A stretch of 64,000 nucleotides of DNA from Blasia pusilla (taxonomy: Eukaryota > Marchantiophyta > Marchantiopsida > Blasiales). The translations under genes were made by a program, and so were the position numbers. Shown here in pieces: positions 35,901 through 47,685 of this stretch. Each line of letters begins with the position of its first letter. Positions within the stretch are counted from its first letter, which is position 1. The stretch spans positions 3,720,001 to 3,784,000 of the forward strand of contig CM114274.1 in the NCBI GenBank assembly GCA_050084515.1, given 5' to 3'. The notes under the pieces were generated by a model. It saw nothing but the letters and a program-made list of their open reading frames with translations. It was not told where the DNA came from and did not search any database.

Positions 35901-38900
35901 TGCTTGAAGCGGCCACGGTGATAATCCACGGAGGCACATTGCCAACGGTACCTAATCTAGGTCCCGCATTGCCCGCGGAAGCAACCACCGTGATACCCTT
36001 TTGAACGGCATGGAAAGCTCCGACTGCAATTCCGTCCTTGAAGAACGCAGGAAGGGGAGGATTGGAACCCAGAGACATCGAGAACACATCCACCCCATCT
36101 GCAATTCCTTGGTCGAATGCTGCCAGGATGTCAGACGTGTAGCATCCACCCCCTAAAGCGCTTGGCCAGCAGACTTTGTACATGGCAACTCGGGAGTGGG
36201 GAGCTCCACCTTTGGCCGTGCCTTTCGCGAACCCCAAAGTGTTGGCACCTGAAACAAAATTGCCTCCGGCTGTAGACGTAGTGTGCGTTCCATGGCCCTC
36301 CAAGTCTCTCGCCGAACGGTAGTCTCCCGTTGCGCTCGTGTTCAGTGGGCCTTCTTCGGCTTCGAAACCTTTGAGGTAGAACCGCCCACCGATCAATTTC
36401 CTGGATCCAAGGGGAAATCGCACAACACAGCTTCGTCAGGCGTCCTACTCCAACCTCCCCGCTCCAAGGCCGCGTGCAGAGAGAAAGCGTTCAAAGAATC
36501 AACGAGAGGATGGGCCGTCGTGAGGCACAAAGGGGACGTACCGGTTGCAATTTCTGGCGTCGAAGGCATCACCAGCGTCGCAGGCTCCTTTCCATCTCGA
36601 GGGAATGGGACCCAATCCGTCGTCTCTGAAGCTTTCGGATTCAGGCCACACACCTGCAAGGCAACGCCCAAAACCTCAGCCCTCGCCAATCCATCCCCGA
36701 GTCTGTCGGATGGGAAGCAGATGCACACTCTTCCCATTCTCGCTCGCGATGTGATCGTAAAGTCGTCGAGGGCTTCGCCGAGAGCATGGTTACAAAATTT
36801 CCTAGGGTTTTCGATAATAAAACTATCCATAGTCTTTCTATTTTCACCAACATCCCTCTTTCCAACCCGGCGCTGAACATCTTAGCTGCGTACTCTCATG
36901 GACTCTCCGATCACGGCCACAAGCACAGAGGTCCGACGCTATCACCGCAGAGGGAGAGCCTTTATACCACCACGAAGAAGGATGGATGCCGTCTAGGGTC
37001 ATTTTGGATGTCACTCATTCCCCAGCTCCATGAAATTTGCCGTTGTCAGATGTTTTGAGACATGATCTCAGAACGCACTCCACCGTTCCGACTCTCAGGT
37101 TCCTACCCTGTCACTACCCTATCCACTCGACGTAACTTCACGTAAGTTCCAGAATGGAAAAAGACCACATCCTTCATGGTGAGGTCAAAAGCCTAGCCGA
37201 CAAACCATAGACCCAGACTTCCATGCATTTATCAAGTGCACTGCCTGAGGTTCTCGATCCGGGAACATGGTACCTCTCCGAGACGAAATTTCACACGCCC
37301 CGGTACAGAAGAGGCCGCTGAATACGACCTTCGTTTCTCTCATTAATATACTCGATTTGTACGTATTTTTGGTAGTATTTGTGCCTCACGAACCTTTCGC
37401 CCGTTTGGGAGGCTTCCAATCATGACACCCCCTTTCAGTTTTGCACTCGGTGCCAGTCGGTGGAATCCTGCAAAAGCGGAAGACCGTTTCGGAAGACGTG
37501 GCGCCGTGGCGGGCGATCTACAAGATCGGGGCACGCGAACGTCCCAAGGGTACTCATCCACGTCCACGTAAGAAGAATAAAGATGCACTTCGATAAAAAC
37601 AAGTGATGGAAAACCCATCGGAAGTACAAAAGAGGGGGGGACACGTAAGCGATGGCTCACGTAGTGAGCCGCGAGTCCGTCGTATCTCCCCGCTTGACAC
37701 GCCCTGTTAGTCCCCGTGAGCAATGTCCGGGGAGAACCGGGGTTACCTGTTGAGCTGGCCGGAAGAATTTGAGAATTTGGCACAAACCGAAGGTTCAGGG
37801 AAGGTGTCCTATGTATGAAGAAAACTTCAAAAATTGCCGTTGGGTTTGTAGAGACCGGAAATGTACCGGTTGTCACGACAAAACTCCCCGGACCCTCCCC
37901 GTGAGGTCACCCTCGCCAGAAAGTCATCCCCTTTCCCCGAGTTCCCCATCGAGTGGGTAGGACGTGGATCCTGCCGTTCGAAACGTCCGATGTAGATTGT
38001 CCCTGGCAAGCTGTTTTGCAAAGTGGGTCCTTAATGGTGGTGGTTTTCCATCCCCGGCCTCGAGTCTCGGGAACCATGCGCGAACGGCGATCGAGAGGGA
38101 GAACGCTCATGTGTCCTTCAAAGGTTCACCTGGGTCCGTGGGTTCAACTGTAAATGAATGACACGGGTCCACGGATGAATCATGATGATGATCGAGACCG
38201 TCCACGATCGAGAGAGAGAGAAAGTTTACATGATGCTTACATTAACGAAGAAACGGTTTCTGCGTTCGATCTGTGTTCCACTTCGTCCGAACTAAGAACA
38301 GAGTCCAAGACGTTCGTTGAAAACACAGATTCGTGGCCACATGTCTTGGCCACCACGTAAATGTCCTTAAACCAGTCCCCGATCCCCGCACCTCCCGAAT
38401 GCGAGGCCCTTACCTTCCTCATGGAAAGAGTCCCAGAGGCATCTAGGCTACCGGTGGAAGTAAGAAGGATACGAATAACACTCTCCACACTTCATATCCA
38501 GTAAAATGGTCCAAAAAGCTTTGATTTTCTTTGCCCACATCGGGGTGTGTTCCTGCCTCTATGAATCCCCATGAACTACGTCATGAGAAGTATCATGGAG
38601 TCAGTGAACCAACGTGTCATCGATCACGCTATCTAATATCTGTGAAGATTAATACATCCTTGTACTTCCGGTGGGTTCCCCGAATCTCCTTTTCATCAGT
38701 TTGTGTTCTCCACAATAGCTTCCCCTCGTCGAAAACACTTGCAGAACCACCCTCTCTCTCTCTCTCTCTCCCCACTGTGCTCTCTACACCCATCCAAGTC
38801 TCAAGCACCGTCCGACTATGGTCGCAAGGCTATGACAGGCACTACTTAATGAGTAGAGTCTGTCTGTCTGTCTGTCTCTCCATGTCCACCAAGAAATCCC

Positions 38901-40396
38901 GCTTCTCTATTCAATACCTGCCACTTACATTGGGAACCTAAGCTCGGGAGGGTGACTGACTTCCCTCCCCCTGCCAGGAAGTGGATGAACCCCTTCATCT
39001 CGTGCCCGACATTGTGGACTTGAGTGCTGGGTAAGAAAGTACAACGCGCTCACCATGGATCACAAAGAGACTCAGGAACTTCAAATCTGATCACGGAAGG
39101 GCCGCACGGATGCTAGGCTTAAGCACACACATGGAAGGGATCCCATAATGCAGTATATTTGAACTCAAAGTCATCTCGATCGTAGCCCTCCCAAGAAATG
39201 GACCAACGCCTGTAATTTTCATGGAGGCGACGGCGAGAAGAAAGGGCATTTGACTCCTAACGGCTTCTTCGATTGCCTCACCGGTGCATAGATGCATGAT
39301 CGGAGCTCATGAGAGATCCCTCAACCTCTGATGACATCCTTGGCTGTGCTCGCGGTGTCGTGAAAGAAATGGTCTCACTCGTGGCTGTTCCGAGGCAATC
39401 CTTGAATGCGTTTCTCGATCAAGTAGTCTCCTGCACCCGCATCGCGAGGTGTTTGCAGGATCTCAGGGTTACACGGGTCGTTGGAGTGTCTAGACTGCGG
39501 AAGGTCCAAGAAATCTTATTCACTCTCTTCTCAAATTGTCTCGCATCCATCTTGAATTATTCCCGCATGGACTACGTGTGCGGCCGCCCCAAAGGTAAGC
39601 CAGTGTCTCGCATGTGTCGAACTCTCACGGCAGCCCACTCTGGAGTTGCGGCAGCACCGTTACATAACCTCTTGCCGGGTCCTAGATTAGGTGAGCTAGA
39701 TTGGGTGAAGAGCTCTTTCGCTCACATCTGAAGATTCGGAATCGCACTCCCAATGAATGGTGAGTGTTCACGCCAACTCAGAGACTCTCCCTCGCCTCAC
39801 GCACTACTTTCTTCAATTCTCGCTTTCCCACTGAGAAGCGAGGTGCACGATCGCATGGCTACGGAGTTTGCACTCTTGCTAACTTGGACACCCCATCGAT
39901 GACCAAACAATATGTGCGTGTGTGTGTGGGAGGGAGAGAGAGTAGTAGTAGCGTGAAGGATGACCATTCAGAGCGTCAACCAAGAAGCTCTTTACCACAC
40001 TCCCTACCTTACCTGATTGGGATCCCCAATACACGCTACTAGTGCAGCAGCAGCAGCAGCTCAGGCAGGGAATCTAGGCTACTGAATGCGTTGAGCATTT
40101 CTGCTGTGTCCAGCTTCGCAATGTCAGTAAAGGCTATTGCTCTTTGGGAGGTGAATTTTGCACAGGTGACCAGATAGTGACTAGAGATTTCGTCCCCATC
40201 ACCATCACACAAGGTTTAGTTGTGTTCACATCCTGCCATTTTGTGGCTAAGGGGATTGCCCCCGTCCTTAACATGAACCTCATCCGGGTTCCAAACAAGG
40301 GATTCCCCGCAAACAGGGGTTTAAAAATGAACGTCTGAGATTCTCATGCATTGCTGAATGCTGTTCAGCTGTGAGCGTCCTCGCACTGCTTCAATC

Positions 40397-40438
<42 letters not shown>

Positions 40439-42143
40439 AGGGAGGGAAGGAGAGGGAAACATAGTTGTGTCACCTACCACTGTCCAGGACACCAATGATC
40501 ACGTCCTTTCCGTAGTTGGATTTGTTCCATAGAGAGCTTGGAGCGACTTTTCCCTGACTTTCCAATCCAAGAAACTCCCACGAATGCGTAGTATGCAGAT
40601 GATGTTGTATGTTGGGGAACACAGCCACGACCTCATCGAGTTCTGCAACACGGATGAAAGAACCGGTCAGGAACGGATGGGGAGGAATTGAGGAGATCCA
40701 AACTGTACAACGCACGTGATACTCGTACGGAATGGAGTAATTATTCTTATGTACTGCAAGACACGAAAACGAGAGGTACATTCCCCTCCAGATTTCCAAG
40801 GATTACCTTCGAGTGCGGCAGCTTCATCAGAGGAGAGTTTGGCTGCGAAGCCATTAAAGCTCTTGTAGCTGTACAGAATAGCGTTATTGGCGGCAGTACT
40901 GGGCCACATGGAGCAAAAAAATCAGTACAGCCTTCAAGAGTTCTCGCGTAGGATTCAGACCAAGGTCGAGTACACAGCTACTCCATTTTCTGACATTCTC
41001 CTCGCTACTCTCGCGGGCATGGATTTCCATGCGATAGTTAAGGGGAGCCAATTCTGTCTTAAATGTGTGAGAACATGTATACCAACCGAACCCCAACAGG
41101 TCTCTAACTCTGTTCTCTCTCTCTCTCTCTCACATGGATATTATTTATGAACCCTCGACGAATTCTTGTAAAGAAATTACGAGTGAGCAACTCCAACACA
41201 CTCTTACCTGCCCATCACTGACTCCAACATGTCATAGTGAACTGCAGCCGGCAGCCTTGATGTAGGGCGCCCTCCCATGTACACCACATAAGACTGCAAG
41301 GCACGCATTCCTCACCGTGAGCTAGTTAGCTGATCTCGTTCGTCACAAAACCTTCAATCAAAAGCTCGAATCCTTCCACCACTATCACGAACGTGTGGAC
41401 AGAGCCGTCACAGGTCTGTTAGGTTGAGGAGAAGGGAGGGGACGTCGTTATGGAGCTCGAAGTGCATGACTTTGCAGTTGAAGCGGAACGCAGCTGCTCT
41501 GCTGCTGCAGTAAATGATCTTCACCTCAAGCTAGCGAGTGGCAACGGAAGTCACCCATGACAAAACTTACATCTACCATCGAGTGTAGCAGCTGATTCTT
41601 CCCGAACATGGAAGCTTGAGAAAGGAAACGAGTAGCCCATGTACTGCGCTGTGAAGAGTATGCAGACGGTGACGTGAAGTTAGCTAAATGTACTTAAAGG
41701 AACTCCACTCCCAGAGCGGCAATGCGGCCACCGATGCCAAAGGAGAAGCACTCCACGTTTCCATCTTCACGGACACTAGGAGCTCGACCTTTCAGCGGGC
41801 GAATTCGCTGGCAACGAATGGAAAGACGGGAGCAGCTACTATCCCAGCAGCAGGTCCCTCCGAACACCGACGCCAGACACAGTCCCCATCGACTGATCCG
41901 GAACGAAACCATTCTCAGTGGTTGCAAGGGCACGGACAACTTCTCAATTCCACCGTCACCGAAACTCCGGAACACGTCTTCCATCGCGAGATCATCACCG
42001 ACCGACCACAAATTCTCTACCCCTCTCCGAAGCAACTCTCGGGCGTCACGTACCTTGTATCCCAGCACCGGCGTCGTACAGGCAGCCACAAACACTAGCA
42101 GCAACAGCAGCTGTGCACGGCGTGCACTCCCGAACGTCCCCAT
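32995..42143 (-). CDS. subtilisin-like serine protease (plant subtilase, SBT5/AIR3-like), 11 exons
   Basis: Secreted serine protease. Exons on the minus strand: 42143-42054, 41293-41208, 40898-40807, 40642-40478, 36653-36542, 36400-35848, 35577-35483, 35283-35038, 34807-34693, 34222-34009, 33572-32995. All ten introns are GT-AG and the phases join into one 781-residue frame. The start is the ATG opening a signal peptide (residues 1 to about 28, [10 protein letters not shown] core). An I9 propeptide follows (SYVVYMGG to about 106), and the mature end is probably at [11 protein letters not shown] (107-108). The catalytic triad is D143 (VLDSG), H218 (GHGTH) and S557 (GTSMSCPH), with oxyanion N326 (SAGNAG). 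A protease-associated insertion lies at about 367-500 and a fibronectin III-like tail at about 640-781. Length is normal for the family and no defect was seen. Intron 4 is 3.8 kb. Assignment to SBT5 is by resemblance only; the substrate is unknown. Confidence 0.92.
37571..37638 (-). repeat. dispersed repeat shared with 28051-28115
   Basis: About 62 bp are nearly identical to the segment beside the non-LTR element: AAAGATGCACTTCGATAAAA, then GTGATGGAAAACCCATCGG and AAGTACAAAAGAGGGG. On the minus strand it ends in a T-rich segment, as a retroelement 3' tail might. It is probably a truncated insertion in intron 4. Confidence 0.6.
40398..40450. repeat. (GA)n/(GGGA)n microsatellite in subtilase intron 4
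   Basis: About 16 GA repeats followed by GGGAGGGAGGGAGGGA. It lies 28 bp from the splice donor of exon 4 (40477). Confidence 0.9.
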
Positions 42144-42382
42144 GTCTCCTCCACGTCGCGCTCCTCGTCCAGATGCAGATTCAGGGATTCTAGACCGACC
42201 GACCTCGCCTCAGCTCCGATTACGAACTCGGTCGAGAACCCACCGATGCGAGCTGGCGACCGGGCGAGCGAACGCTCAGTCGACTAGAGACCCAACCGTC
42301 TGCTCTTCACTCCTCTCCGATCAGCGGGCTCCGGAAGAAGGTCTGAATGAACTATTGCTGTCAATTCCCTCCCACCGGCGCG

Positions 42383-42390
42383 ATTATAAA
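42383..42390 (-). promoter_or_regulatory. possible TATA box of the subtilase gene
   Basis: The minus strand reads TTTATAAT about 240 bp upstream of the start codon, in an otherwise GC-rich tract. This would give a 5' UTR of about 200 bases. There is no other evidence for the transcription start. Confidence 0.35.
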
Positions 42391-43225
42391 CTAGAGATGG
42401 CATACAGCAGCGTCCCGAGTCCGGGCGGATTCCCAAGCCCATACTTCAGCCGTGGGACAAAAAGACGTAGCTGCGCTGCGCTGTTGGAGTTGTCTTCATC
42501 ACGACAGTGGGCATTAGCAGTACTACTGTGAGAGGGATCCGAACCATAACTCGCGAGTCCCGAGCACGGCGGGGCTGCGCTTCAACCGATTCCGTCCGTG
42601 TGTGGATGTGAGGACGCCTGACAGAGTGGCGACAATCGCAACGGGTCCCGGCACAGCCGGTCCCCCTCACCCACAGGAATAGGCTGTAGCCGCTTCTTTG
42701 TCGTCCACCGAGATCCGTCCTGACGGATCGACGGCCGCTGTCTGTAGCAGCGATCGGTCGCGACCACGGGGACCCGAGCGACCGGCGTTTTCTCCAAGGC
42801 TCCACGGGAAGTCCAAAAGCCCGTACCGGTAAAACGCTAGCTTTTCAGGACGTACAGTTGTACGTATTTCTCTGGTCGTTTTCAAAGCCCTCATCCACTG
42901 ATTTGACGGTTTGAACGAATGTCCAATACCGTATAACTTCTCGCTATCGAATTTTTTCGAATAAATAATAAATGTAATCTATTACTGGACTTTTCATTTT
43001 ACAGATTCTTCTATTTGGTATTATATTTTTATTGTTTTTTAAGTAAAATCATTCAAATTTTATTTACAATAAATATTTCATATTATAAAAATACGATAAA
43101 AATTATGAAAAGTAATATAATTATATACATCCCACATGATTTGTTCAAATCATACTCGTACTTGCCAAATTCATTTCTTTGGAGGTCGGAATTCGTCGTC
43201 TGTTTGTTTTGTTTCTAATTGTTCA
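42391..43225. other. no gene recognised; upstream flank of subtilase
   Basis: GC- and CpG-rich to about 42860, then abruptly AT-rich. The GC-rich part probably holds the subtilase promoter region. No coding motif was seen. Confidence 0.45.
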
Positions 43226-44227
43226 TTTATATTATTATTGAAAAGTGCCGTACAAACACATCTCTCTTTAATACATGGCACCTCAAAAAAATTATTTCAC
43301 ATATTACAGTAAGATGAAAGAAATTTATGAATAACATCATTATTTATTTCCCATATAACCTACAAGCATTAATGTTTTACTAGTATTCTTGTAAGACATG
43401 GTCTAACTAGCTCCTTCCAACTATGTCACCGCATTGACCGACCCTACCATCACTAAAGAGTCATTTTTACTATATGCCCTCCCATCAATTTGCCCCTTCC
43501 ATGTATCTATACTATTACATTGACAATTACACAAAATAGTAAGATAATAACAAAATAACATGATGTTTGAATTATGAGTGGAAGATAAAATATTCTTTAT
43601 CAAAAAATTAATTCATTTATATCATAATAGATGGTCATAGTAAGATAATTATAAAAAAATAAACTAAATTTTTTTTCCCTTAATTCATATATGAGAGGAA
43701 ATGAAAATGAATTTTAATGGATAAGGAGCAAATATTATTTACATTTAGGGGAGTGGGTATCATTTAAATTTTAATTGAAGATTGGAATCATTTAGAAGAG
43801 TGGAATATCATTAGTCTTCTTAGATCTAAGAAAACACATTTTATATTTAAATTTTGAAACTAAAATAATGATTATTTCTAAAAATAATCATATTAATTAA
43901 AATTTTATATTTTGGGAAAGGAAAATGAATTTTAATGGGAAAGGGAAAATTTTTACTTATTGAAAATTAATCAACTAATAATTTCATCAATGGATGTTAT
44001 TTTGGTGGGAAGAGTATATATCATTTAAACTTTTATGGAGGAATGAAATTATTCATGGGAATTAGGTATTATTTTATTTTTATTTTTGGACTAGAATAAT
44101 GTACAAAATGAAATTTAATTACTCTTTTAAGATTTAAAAGAGTAGAAAGTATGCTTAAATTTTGAAACAAAAATCCTAAATTATTTAAAATTTTATTTTC
44201 GTGCACAAGCATAGGCATGCTATCTAG
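43226..44227 (+). mobile_element. candidate non-autonomous Helitron
   Basis: The 3' end at 44200-44227 reads CGTGCACAAGCATAGGCATGCTATCTAG followed by T, close to the Helitron pattern of short hairpin, about 10 bp, CTAG, inserted before T. A possible 5' end at 43226 (TTTATATTATTATTG, then AAAAGTGCC) resembles the start of the 2705-3342 units. The interior is very AT-rich with no coding frame. The stem is imperfect and the 5' end does not start with TC, so support is moderate. Confidence 0.4.
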
Positions 44228-44459
44228 TGGCTATAAATTTTTGTAAGTCCTTATGGCATGTAGCTTGTCCATGTCACATATTTATTCTTCTTGACATATG
44301 TCCATTGTTGGATACTAGTTCCACTATGATCGTGTCAAGGTCATGAATCATTTCTCCATTGTGTTATTCATCTTGAGTGAGGGCTTCCCTAGAAAAATCT
44401 AGATTAGTCTTAATTTTTTTTAATCTTTTCACCATGTTAGAATTTCAATATGTATTTGT

Positions 44460-47080
44460 GGGATCATTCTAATTTGGTGTAGGCATCCCATATACTCTCA
44501 CCACGTAGAGGCTTGAAGTTTTGGATGCTCACTAGCTTCTTGTTCAAAACCTCCACACAGACTCTCCTCAAATAACTCTACAAGAGGGTTGAACATAGGC
44601 TACGTCTATCAACTAGGTCCAATTTCCCTTTGATCAACATCGTCTCCTAGCCCTCTAGAAGATGGCCTCAATGGCTACACCATAAAATTAATCACATCCA
44701 TATAGTTTGGACATCAGTAAGTCTCCATGCCTCGATCTATACTACATACAATGCTAACCCATAATTGGTGGGAATGGTCCATTGGTGGACCCTCCCAAAT
44801 GATGAAACAAAATTCTTTGTAGATTATCATAAAGCGATGACGCATTAGATTTTATGAGGGTGTAGATTATGGTGTTGTAATATGCAGCATGGAAGAAAAA
44901 AGTCCCCCAAAGGCATCCCACATAGATATATGCCTCAACACTCTCAATACATATCCCTACCCCATGTAGTACAACCACCAATTACCCAACAATATGGGAT
45001 AATCCTCAGATGTGCATATCAAAAGAAACATGGGTAATCAAGCATCACTACTATGGGTATGTTGGGGGACATTTTCCCTCTCAAATATTGGCAATTTTAT
45101 CCCTCTTATCATTAGTAACTCAACCTCCTTGCCTTCAATGCATCTCCAAAATCAATGATGATAGGATGCGGATATGAGTGACACAGGTTGGCTACAAGTG
45201 ACACATGACAAATAAATATGGCAACGGTACGTTAATAGAGATATTGGTATGACAAAAAAATAGCACTACAACATGGTAATGGCAATAAGATGTATCCAAG
45301 ACCTACATAGCGAAAATGGCGCGATACCAAAAGAAAATAGCAACAAGAAGGTGCAATTTAGCTATGGGCATTGTAGACCTTTTGCAGTACGGCCACTTGT
45401 GTAACAACATGTCCATGCCCAACAAATGCAGCTTTGAAACTACCCACGGAGAGAGTTCTAACAACCTAAAATCACTTAAAATTGTGGGTAGTGAAACATA
45501 TTATAGTACGGCACACGAAGATCTCTAGAATGTGGAATAGCACCTCACACTCTACTCACACTTGTTGAGATGATTCAAAATGTGGAATGGAGGAGAACCA
45601 ATATATCACTCAAGAACTAGAATATGTTGGTGCAAAAACTCATTGTCGGCCTTGATAATAAATACTTGCACGACATATCAAGGTGTCATGGATTGTCACC
45701 CCAAAACTTGGCGCTTCATAATTGATTGTCGACGGTGTCAAAACCTTGATCGGAAAAACCCCTAAATAGGCGTCAATCGAATCAATGGTTGGAAAAAAAT
45801 GGATGTGTGTGCATTACGCGATAAGGACGAATGTGACATCAAGGTATGTCAGTGCACCTAATGTGTATTGGGTCATGACCAAGGTCAACTAGCTTTGTGG
45901 CTTGGCGATCATGGTGATTGTTGTAACTTCACCCTTGCTTGCTCATTTTGTGCATTATCAATTGCCCTACATTCCTAGCTTTTCTTTCTAAAACATCGGC
46001 TACTTTGTAATAAAAAAAGTCTACTCCAAAAGGGAGATTCATCATCCCGAGACCTCCAATTGAAAAAAAATTGGTATTTGTCATTCCCATGTAAATTTTA
46101 AAATAGAAAAAATAAACTAACTAGTATCTACGATACTCACATAGAGTGTAACACGGGATATACATATCCCTATTTTCTAAACCAATAATAAATCTCCATT
46201 CTTTGAAGCTCTCACATGCCACATTCGCCTCCCTCAATGGTTCTCTCTCGTCCTCTAAGGCTCTATTTGTAAATCCGGCGTGCAAACACACTCTCACATC
46301 ATAAAGTCTCTTATATCAAATCAAACCCATTCTCCATGGTTGCATAAAAATGGACAAGTCCGTCCCTAAGACGGACAAATGTGGAAATGTCCACAGACAT
46401 TGATTGCAAGAGATGGGACCCACACTTATAGTTCATGATAGAAGGCAGGCCAAGGAAGAGTGGGGCAATAAAGGGGGAGGGAATGGAGTTGGAGGGAGGA
46501 AGAAACGGGAGAATATGGAACACGAAGGCAAGTGGGGGGAATGAGGAAGATGAGGCCCATATAGACAAGTCCTTCCATATGACAGACATAAGTCCACGAA
46601 CATGGGCTTTGTCCACATGTAACCTTGTCATTCTCCTAATAAGAGGCTTGAGGTCACTCACTAGACGAGAGAGATTATAGCTCCATCGCCTCATGGAAGG
46701 AGGTTTAATAAAGATAGAATGAGATCCCAAGCTCTATCTCCTTGAGGTTTATCCTCTCATTCTCCCAAGTCCTCTTCTTGCTGACTTGTGAACATGTACG
46801 TAGGTCACCTCTCTTATTGTAACCCTAATCTTTTATTGCAAGCTAAGAAATACGTTAATATAAAAATAAAACTGGGCCAAAAATGGGGAAATTCTTGAAA
46901 ATATTAATCTCCTATAAATAGCCCCAAATGGATCCTATAATTGGGAAAACTTGCACACTTAGCTTTCCCATCTCTCGAGCAAGATCTCCTTGACCTATCG
47001 CGATCAACTCTCAACCTCTCCATTGTCTCCAAGAACGCCGAGAAGATACTCTTTGCTCTTATGTAAATGAAATGAAAAAT
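44460..47080 (-). mobile_element. ancient relic D of the gypsy family (5' part)
   Basis: On the minus strand, about 47060-46260 aligns by eye with terminal repeat A: ordered blocks around the CCAAATGG, CCTCATGG...GAGGTTTAATAAAG...GAATGAG and TCCTAATAAGAGGCTTG sequences, and an inner edge at TTTGTAAATCC. To the left, about 44860-44490 aligns with gag (AGAGGCTTGAAGTTTTGGATG, GAGGGTTGAACATAGG and CCATGCCTCGATCT blocks in the right order). The order A-leader-gag is that of a 5' fragment. It is much more diverged than A, B or C. An insertion at 46336-46628 interrupts it. Confidence 0.55.
46336..46628. mobile_element. MITE-like insertion with 8-bp target duplication
   Basis: 293 bp inserted into the relic terminal repeat, flanked by CATTCTCC at 46328-46335 and 46629-46636. 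The ends are imperfect inverted repeats: GGTTGCAT...TGGACAA on the left and, in reverse complement on the right, GGTTACAT..TGGACAA. There is no coding capacity. An 8-bp duplication fits hAT-type elements. Confidence 0.65.
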
Positions 47081-47189
47081 TTCATGCACTCCTTCCTTAA
47101 GAGTGCACAATGCATATGTGGCACATTCATTAAAAATAATGAACCCTGACATGGGTTTATTATCTTACTCATCTAATGTCTTCCATTGA

Positions 47190-47685
47190 TGTCACGTCTT
47201 TTAGGATAGATCGGTGAGATCTCATAGAGTGTCTTTGTGAGTAGTGGAGGACACGCTCAGTAGGTCGAGGATGACCTGCTGAGGCCCCGGGAAACTTGAG
47301 CGAGCAGGTTTCTCTTTCGTTTCGGCTCATTTGGAGTCATATTGAGGAACTTACTATTTTAGGTAAGTACCATTTTGATTATATGATCGACTTTATATTT
47401 TTGGTAAGTGGCCCTTGACCTCCTACATCAGGTCAAGAGCCACTTACCATGGAGAGAGCTTGGGAGAGGGGAGGGGTATACCTCAAGGAGAGAGAGCTTG
47501 AGAGCTCGTTCTCTCTTTGTTGAACCTCTTGGCATGAGGCGGCGGAGGTATGGTCTTGCTTGCCTTGTGTGTCTAACCCTAGCCTCTCATTAGGAGAGTG
47601 GGTTTGGTTTGACATTGAGAGACACATGTGAGAGTGCACACATGTGAGAATTATAGTGTTGTGAGAGAGATTTGACCTAATTTTA
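47190..47685 (+). repeat. terminal repeat A1 (5' end of element C)
   Basis: 496 bp starting TGTCACGTCTTTTAGG, directly after the TTGA duplication. It matches A2 at 57894-58424 but lacks a short segment near the AAGGAGGTGACTTGG of A2. It is followed directly by CAAAGAGAGAATGAG, with no repeat B. Confidence 0.85.

Larger units (their letters stand above)
36654..40477 (-). other. intron 4 of the subtilase gene, repeat-bearing
   Basis: A 3,824-bp intron between the exon ending VLDSG and the exon starting VWPES. It begins GTAGGTG and ends CTTGCAG. It contains the dispersed repeat at 37571-37638, a CT run near 38752-38769, a TCTG run near 38862-38877, a CAG run near 40046-40059 and the GA microsatellite at 40398-40443. 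No other gene was recognised inside it. Confidence 0.85.

Noticed and set aside
37640-38120. Possible rRNA-like GC-rich tract in intron 4
   Set aside because: No conserved rRNA core sequence was recognised; it is treated as intron.
41722-42531. 269-codon plus-strand open frame
   Set aside because: It overlaps exon 1, intron 1 and the GC-rich promoter of the subtilase gene in antisense, with no recognisable domain.
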